Below, in pieces: positions 59,553 through 64,000 of a DNA stretch of 64,000 bases (its first letter is position 1; the number at the start of each line of letters is the position of its first letter). Where the stretch lies: the NCBI GenBank assembly GCA_002428995.1, contig DIYJ01000007.1, positions 144,690 to 208,689 of the forward strand, read 5' to 3'. Position numbers and translations under genes: made by a program. The notes beneath the pieces are model-generated. The model was not told the DNA's origin. It saw only the letters and a program-made list of their open reading frames with translations, and made no database searches. The DNA comes from Flavobacteriales bacterium UBA6057. GTDB lineage: Bacteria; Bacteroidota; Bacteroidia; Flavobacteriales_G; Salibacteraceae.

Positions 59553-60566
59553 TCAGTGACCGTATGAAACGATCATGTCTTTTAAGGTTTCGATCCACAG
59601 CGGGTGATCGTTCAAACTCTCTACCAGCTGCACTTTTTCGCCTCCGTGTTCTTCAAATATTTCCTGGTACTCGTCTCCAATTTCGATGATCGTTTCCAGG
59701 CAGTCGGCCGTGAAAGCCGGGGAGAACACTAAGAGTTTCTTTGCGCCCTCTTTGGCTAAGTTTTCCACTACCTCATCACTGAAAGGTCGAAGCCACTTTT
59801 TATCCAATCGGGACTGGAAGCTCACCGTGTAGCGGTCTTCAGGAATGCCAAGGCGCTCGGCCAGCATTCGCGTGGTTCCATAGCATGTGGCTTTGTAGCA
59901 GTAAGCGTTTTCGTCATTTACCTCATGCTCGCAGTCGCGATCGTTGCAAAGCCCGTTGTCGTAGACCTTATCCACGTGCCGCTCAGGCAGACCGTGATAG
60001 CTGAAGATCACGTGATCGTATTCGTTGTGGTCGTATTGCTTGCCGCGTTCTACAAAGGCGTTGATGTATCCTTCGTTATCCCAGTATTGACTGTTCACCG
60101 CCAGTTCTGGAATGACCCACCATTTTTTGATCACATCCAGCGCTTCCTCCAATGCTGAGCCAGTGCTGGCAGAAGCGTAATGTGGAAACAGCGTGAGCAG
60201 AATGATCTTCTTCGGATTGTGTTTCTGCAATTTTTCCAGCCCTTCCTTGATGGAGGGTTTTCGGTAACGCATTCCAATCTCCACGATGTAGTCATCACCC
60301 AAAGCCGCCTGCACCTTCTCCTTTACGCTCTCCGCATAAATCAGAATAGGTGATCCGTCAGGCGTCCATAGCTCCTTGTAAATCTTCGCTGACTTGGGAG
60401 CACGGAAGGGTACAATGATGCCGTTCACCAGGATCTTCCTCAGAAGCCAGGGAATGTCGATCACTCGAGGATCGTTTAGAAATTGAGTCAGGTACTTGCG
60501 AACATCGCTGACACTGGGACTGTCAGGCGTTCCCAAATTGATCAAAAGCACACCAGTTTTAGCCAT
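59553..60566 (-). CDS. hemH: Ferrochelatase
   Basis: About 337 residues from the ATG at 60566; the TTG at 60575 adds three and overlaps the upstream stop. It contains 'VLLINLGTPDSPSVSDVRKY', 'WTPDGSPILIYAES' and the iron-inserting His in 'VIFSYHGLPERHVDK'. 'FQSRLDKKWLRPF' is the porphyrin-side motif. An inserted Cys-containing segment ('CNDRDCEHEV') is present. It inserts Fe(II) into protoporphyrin IX in heme synthesis. The upstream gene's stop lies 5 bases before its ATG. Confidence 0.95.
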   Translation of the reverse strand: MAKTGVLLINLGTPDSPSVSDVRKYLTQFLNDPRVIDIPWLLRKILVNGIIVPFRAPKSAKIYKELWTPDGSPILIYAESVKEKVQAALGDDYIVEIGMRYRKPSIKEGLEKLQKHNPKKIILLTLFPHYASASTGSALEEALDVIKKWWVIPELAVNSQYWDNEGYINAFVERGKQYDHNEYDHVIFSYHGLPERHVDKVYDNGLCNDRDCEHEVNDENAYCYKATCYGTTRMLAERLGIPEDRYTVSFQSRLDKKWLRPFSDEVVENLAKEGAKKLLVFSPAFTADCLETIIEIGDEYQEIFEEHGGEKVQLVESLNDHPLWIETLKDMIVSYGH

Positions 60567-60571
60567 AAATA

Positions 60572-62875
60572 TCAATTGCCAGGCAAAGGAACATTTTCCC
60601 CTCCACTAGGTTCGAAAAAGCGGTTATTGATGTTCACCCAATCGTGTTCCAATCGCACTTCGCTTCCGGGTCTTCTCACCATCAAATCGTCCAGAAACAC
60701 GTCAATGTCTTCCCCGTCCCTGTACAGGATCAGCTTCAGATCGCTGCCAACGCGTTGCCGCTCAAAAGGGATTTCGATCAGTGCCCATTCCTCCTGGATG
60801 GAAATGATGCGATCGGTCACTTCAAAAAGGTTGTATTGAAGACTTTCATCATCTTTTGACTCGCTAATGAGGAGTTGTGTGTTCATGGATTGAGGTTGCG
60901 AGGCATCGATCCAGAAGCTGATCACATACGACTCCTGCGCATCGAGGTAACCGGTGGGGAGGATTTTGAACAAATTGTTTTGCGCGGATCGTCTCAGTGT
61001 GTGCACGTTTGCCCGATCCCTTGGGGCATTTGCACCACCAAAACCGATGAAGAAAAATTCATCCTGAGGAGCTTCTTTACCGATCGAATCAACAGTGTCA
61101 ATGAGCACGGAATCCTGGGTAGCAGGGATGATCTTCGGCAAGGCCGCCAGCCGGTTTTCAGAAGCGATGATCATCAGTTGCTCTGGCGAGAAGGCGTAGA
61201 GCTGGAGTCCGTTCCATTCACCAACCGCTTGGGCGTGATCCACAATCCTTTGATCGTTTTCCGAAAGTGGCTCGCCCTCCACATGCACCACCAATACAGG
61301 CCGCTCCATGTCATAATGATCCAGAACACCGGGCTGCCCGTCTACCATGGTGCTTAAATCGAATTGGGCGATCGTTTGTGAGAGTGAAGTTCGGCTCATC
61401 TGCACCGCGTTCAGCGGTAAGCCGGAAGCCATGCTCAATTCAAGAGACTTGCGAAGGATGCTCTGATTGGCCTTTGTTCGGAAGGTCTCAGAACCAATGT
61501 GGAAGTAGGGAAGCGGGTAGATGCATTGATACGATGCAGCATTCAACTCAAGGTCTGGCACCTGAAGCTCTGCCATCTGGTTGAGGTTTGTATCGAGCAG
61601 TTGCTGACGGTAGCTCCATGCCTCAAATACCAGCAAAGCGGTAAGGATACCCGGAATGATCAGTGCTTTGGCCTGACCTGAGGCTCTCCACTGCTTGAAT
61701 TGCAGCGATACATACCATAACAGATTCAGCCCGAGAGCGAAGTAGACGACAAACACAAATCGGCCAATTCCTCTGAACTGTCGCAACGGTCCCAATGCAG
61801 GTAGAAATTCCTCCAGCGGATGAATCACAAAGGGAATGCCCATGGCAAGCAAGAGCACCGGCAGCGCCCCCAGAGTACGAGCATAGATGAAGGTTTGTGT
61901 GTTTAAGGCATCTGCCTCCTGCATCAGGAGTGTTCGCTTCCGAATGCGGATGAAAATCATGAGTCCTGCGGCCAAAATGGATGAAACTCCCAAGTAGAAA
62001 AAACCTTCTTCCGAAGGTTGCAGGTATTCTGACAAAGTGCCTGTGACAAACGAGAAATAGGGGAGCCCAATGGGAAGGAATACCGATTCAATGGCCGCTT
62101 TGTAAACAAGGAAGCCATAAGGGTTTGCAGGACGATCTGCGATGCCGTCTGTCAGCGCCATTAAAATCTGAAAGGCCAGCATGGGAACGATCAGCAACAG
62201 CAATGATTTTAAATAGTGAGTCCATTTCTGGCGCTGTAGAAAATGTTGCGCAAAGTGCCCCAGAATCAGCACCCCAGTGACCATGACCAAAAAGTAGGGA
62301 TGCACAAACGCCAGAATAAAGAGAAAGCTCAGGAGCGCCAGCCATCGCCCTGCTCCAGCTTTCAGCGCCACGCGATGATCCAGCCAGAAGGCTACAGGAA
62401 TGAGACCTGCATAGGCCAAAGAATAATGACCATTGATGCGCTGCAACTGCGGAGAAAGCAACACCAGCGCGATGCAGAGTAGTCCATTCAACCAAAGCGG
62501 TAAACCTCCTTCCTTCACCGTATTCGACATTGCCCATGCCCCAAGTGCACAAGAGATGAACACCAGCAACATCATCAATAACGGTAACGATGTTTGAAGC
62601 GGAACAATAGCGTTCGCAGCCTTGAGCATCATGGCCACGGCAGGCTGGTTGTCGGTGTAAATCACGTGTTCTCCAAAGGGATAATTCATTCCTTCAAAGT
62701 GAAGTCCTGCCGGGTTGTGCTGCAGATAGTAGGCGAGTGTGTAGTAGTTCTTGAAGGCGTCTTCTCCAGCCATTGGCAATGCGTTGTCGCATTCTGTCCA
62801 TAGCGGAGCATAGGCCAGCAAAATGACCAAGAGGGCGGAACCCAGAACGGCAGTGCTCTGTAGTGCTGATTTCAA
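60572..62875 (-). CDS. Large polytopic membrane protein, glycosyltransferase-like
   Basis: A 767-residue protein. The first ~440 residues have about 11 transmembrane helices, with the first extracytoplasmic loop containing 'AGEDAFKNYYTLAYYLQHNP' and 'YPFGEHVIYTDNQPA'. Acidic loop residues of this type occur in GT-C-like membrane glycosyltransferases. The last ~320 residues are soluble and beta-rich ('SYVISFWIDASQPQSMNTQL'). I do not recognise a named family with certainty; a DUF6311-like protein is a guess. It is the first gene of the hemH-pabB-tilS run. Confidence 0.7.
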   Translation of the reverse strand: MKSALQSTAVLGSALLVILLAYAPLWTECDNALPMAGEDAFKNYYTLAYYLQHNPAGLHFEGMNYPFGEHVIYTDNQPAVAMMLKAANAIVPLQTSLPLLMMLLVFISCALGAWAMSNTVKEGGLPLWLNGLLCIALVLLSPQLQRINGHYSLAYAGLIPVAFWLDHRVALKAGAGRWLALLSFLFILAFVHPYFLVMVTGVLILGHFAQHFLQRQKWTHYLKSLLLLIVPMLAFQILMALTDGIADRPANPYGFLVYKAAIESVFLPIGLPYFSFVTGTLSEYLQPSEEGFFYLGVSSILAAGLMIFIRIRKRTLLMQEADALNTQTFIYARTLGALPVLLLAMGIPFVIHPLEEFLPALGPLRQFRGIGRFVFVVYFALGLNLLWYVSLQFKQWRASGQAKALIIPGILTALLVFEAWSYRQQLLDTNLNQMAELQVPDLELNAASYQCIYPLPYFHIGSETFRTKANQSILRKSLELSMASGLPLNAVQMSRTSLSQTIAQFDLSTMVDGQPGVLDHYDMERPVLVVHVEGEPLSENDQRIVDHAQAVGEWNGLQLYAFSPEQLMIIASENRLAALPKIIPATQDSVLIDTVDSIGKEAPQDEFFFIGFGGANAPRDRANVHTLRRSAQNNLFKILPTGYLDAQESYVISFWIDASQPQSMNTQLLISESKDDESLQYNLFEVTDRIISIQEEWALIEIPFERQRVGSDLKLILYRDGEDIDVFLDDLMVRRPGSEVRLEHDWVNINNRFFEPSGGENVPLPGN

Positions 62876-63289
62876 GAGCTTCTCAATCGATGGGCGAATC
62901 TAAGACAATTGCACCTCCTTGCATGGAGGAGTTCTGCGCGTTTCACCAACCTCTTTCCACGACAAGGAGTCTTTATTGTTGAGCATTCAAAGCACAACCT
63001 GGACCCCAAAATCCGGCAAACCACCTATTTGCACTCCATCTTTTGATCGACACATTTGTCACCGCCATTGCTATGAAGTATTACAAAACAGCACTCTTAC
63101 TTGCCTTGCTCATCACGGCACTTATTCTTCTTCACGGGATGTGATCCATCGGTGCTTCTTTGGCAGCCTTCCAATACCGGAAACGTTTTCAAAGCATCAG
63201 CTTTGAACACTCAAATGCCATCAATCGTTATCGCACCTTCATTTCCTTTCATCAAAGAATATATTTAACCACTCAAAGAATTGAATGCC
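62876..63289. other. Intergenic region between the membrane protein and redoxin genes
   Basis: A 414-base region upstream of two divergent genes. It contains a hairpin CCTCC-TTGCAT-GGAGG (62914-62929) and a short hydrophobic open frame (63073-63144). I find no convincing longer gene, and promoters for both neighbours must lie here, but no exact TAnnTTTG with a TTG was identified. Confidence 0.6.
63073..63144 (+). CDS. Possible 23-residue hydrophobic peptide or signal-peptide remnant
   Basis: ATG to TGA encodes MKYYKTALLLALLITALILL followed by HGM. It resembles the start of the redoxin downstream (MKYIKTLSLSAFALIAVVAL), so it may be a degraded duplicate of that signal peptide, a small membrane peptide, or chance. 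Confidence 0.3.
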   Translation: MKYYKTALLLALLITALILLHGM

Positions 63290-63919
63290 ATGAAATACAT
63301 CAAAACTCTTTCCCTCTCCGCTTTTGCACTGATTGCCGTTGTTGCCCTCGCTTCCTGGTTTCGACCTGCCGCTGCCGAATTGAGCATCGGTGACGCAGCT
63401 CCTATGCTTACGCAGTCTATGATGGACGTGCAAAGCGGTGAAGAAATGACCCTGCGTGAACTGAATCAAAAGCACGGATTACTGGTTGTATTCTCCTGCA
63501 ATACTTGCCCGTTTGTGCTTCAGTGGGAAGATCGATACAATGAGTTGTACGATCTGTGCCAGAAAAATGAGATCGGAATGGTGCTGATCAACAGCAACGA
63601 AGCCAAGCGCAGCGGAGATGATTCTGCGGAACGCATGAAGGCCAAGGCCAAGAAGGAAGGGTACAAGATGCCTTACCTGATCGATGAACGCCATCAACTC
63701 GCAGATGCCTTCGGAGCGCGCACCACACCTCATATCTTCCTTTTCAATGAAAGCGCGAAGCTGAGCTACCGTGGAGCCATTGACGACAATGGTGAAGACA
63801 AAAACGCAGTGAAGAATCGCTACCTCGCAGACGCGATCGGTAAAATGGTGAAGGGTGAATCTCCAGAACCTGAGGTTACCAAGTCTATCGGCTGCAGCAT
63901 CAAGCGTGTGAAGAGCTAA
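63290..63919 (+). CDS. Secreted thioredoxin-like (redoxin/AhpC-TSA) protein
   Basis: About 209 residues from the ATG at 63290; an in-frame TTG at 63281 adds three. Signal peptide MKYIKTLSLSAFALIAVVAL precedes a thioredoxin fold with CxxC in 'VFSCNTCPFVLQWEDRY' and a cis-Pro region in 'GARTTPHIFLFNES'. It is probably periplasmic and may reduce or oxidise envelope proteins or a small substrate. It ends 'IGCSIKRVKS' with an extra Cys. No obvious partner is adjacent. Confidence 0.87.
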   Translation: MKYIKTLSLSAFALIAVVALASWFRPAAAELSIGDAAPMLTQSMMDVQSGEEMTLRELNQKHGLLVVFSCNTCPFVLQWEDRYNELYDLCQKNEIGMVLINSNEAKRSGDDSAERMKAKAKKEGYKMPYLIDERHQLADAFGARTTPHIFLFNESAKLSYRGAIDDNGEDKNAVKNRYLADAIGKMVKGESPEPEVTKSIGCSIKRVKS

Positions 63920-63979
63920 GATCGAGCTGTCAGCCAGATTTTATTGAATTTGAGGTTGCCATTGAAGTTGCGGTTCCTT

Positions 63980-64000
63980 TGCACTTGCACTTGCACTTGC
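63980..64000. repeat. TTGCAC hexamer tandem repeat at the window edge
   Basis: TTGCAC is repeated about three and a half times and continues beyond the window. Its full length is unknown. Confidence 0.6.

Noticed and set aside
62919..63206. 95-residue ORF in the intergenic region
   Set aside because: Atypical composition, no family features, and it contains the hairpin and overlaps the small hydrophobic frame.

Overview
The window is chromosomal DNA of a free-living Bacteroidota bacterium, most likely in the order Flavobacteriales. Five things point there. At least seven large secreted proteins end in a type IX secretion (T9SS) sorting domain with a PNP-type motif. There is a TonB receptor with a DUF4249 lipoprotein partner. 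LytS/LytTR and TPR/NarL-type two-component pairs are present. Sigma-A promoters have the TAnnTTTG -7 box typical of the phylum. A methylmalonyl-CoA route is implied by an acyl-CoA carboxylase beta subunit and a methylmalonyl-CoA epimerase. No phage, plasmid or transposase gene was seen. Species was not assigned.

Layout. 1-4500: end of a secreted beta-propeller-like protein, a TetR regulator with a hotdog thioesterase, radA, a family 2 glycosyltransferase and a small secreted protein. 4520-6061: acyl-CoA carboxylase beta subunit. 6197-7225: a gene-free kilobase of nested palindromic repeats. 7262-9775: an ECF sigma factor, its membrane anti-sigma factor and an outer-membrane protein; two near-identical ECF-type promoters link the sigma gene and the outer-membrane gene. 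9960-15468: a KtrA/TrkA-type potassium regulator and two tandem M43 metalloproteases. 15458-18754: EamA transporter, ArsC-like protein, flippase-like membrane protein, lipoprotein and DoxX. 18850-21453: a secreted beta-helix protein. 21724-28772: cystathionine gamma-synthase/lyase, DUF4249 lipoprotein with TonB receptor, UbiA prenyltransferase, a lipoprotein and a small T9SS cargo protein.

28831-39367: methylmalonyl-CoA epimerase, HAD hydrolase, a CAU-anticodon tRNA, a CIA30-like protein, two convergent two-component systems, and a sulfotransferase/class IV aminotransferase pair. 39379-48528: ArnT-like glycosyltransferase, BamA-type barrel, DUF547 protein, a three-gene run (GT2, SDR, VOC), acyltransferase, aldehyde dehydrogenase and LapA-domain protein. 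48620-56258: two FG-GAP paralogues, a PorT-like barrel and a choice-of-anchor I protein. 56483-62875: a minus-strand run holding tilS, pabB and hemH between two membrane proteins. 63290-63919: a secreted redoxin.

The dominant theme is the cell envelope and secretion. Many genes overlap by 1-8 bases, which indicates compact operons. The most distinctive signals are the duplicated ECF promoter (TGTAAC-N16-CGTCYC), the 150-bp repeat with 15-bp terminal inverted repeats, inverted repeats in two convergent gene junctions, and a jelly-roll domain inserted into a beta-propeller.
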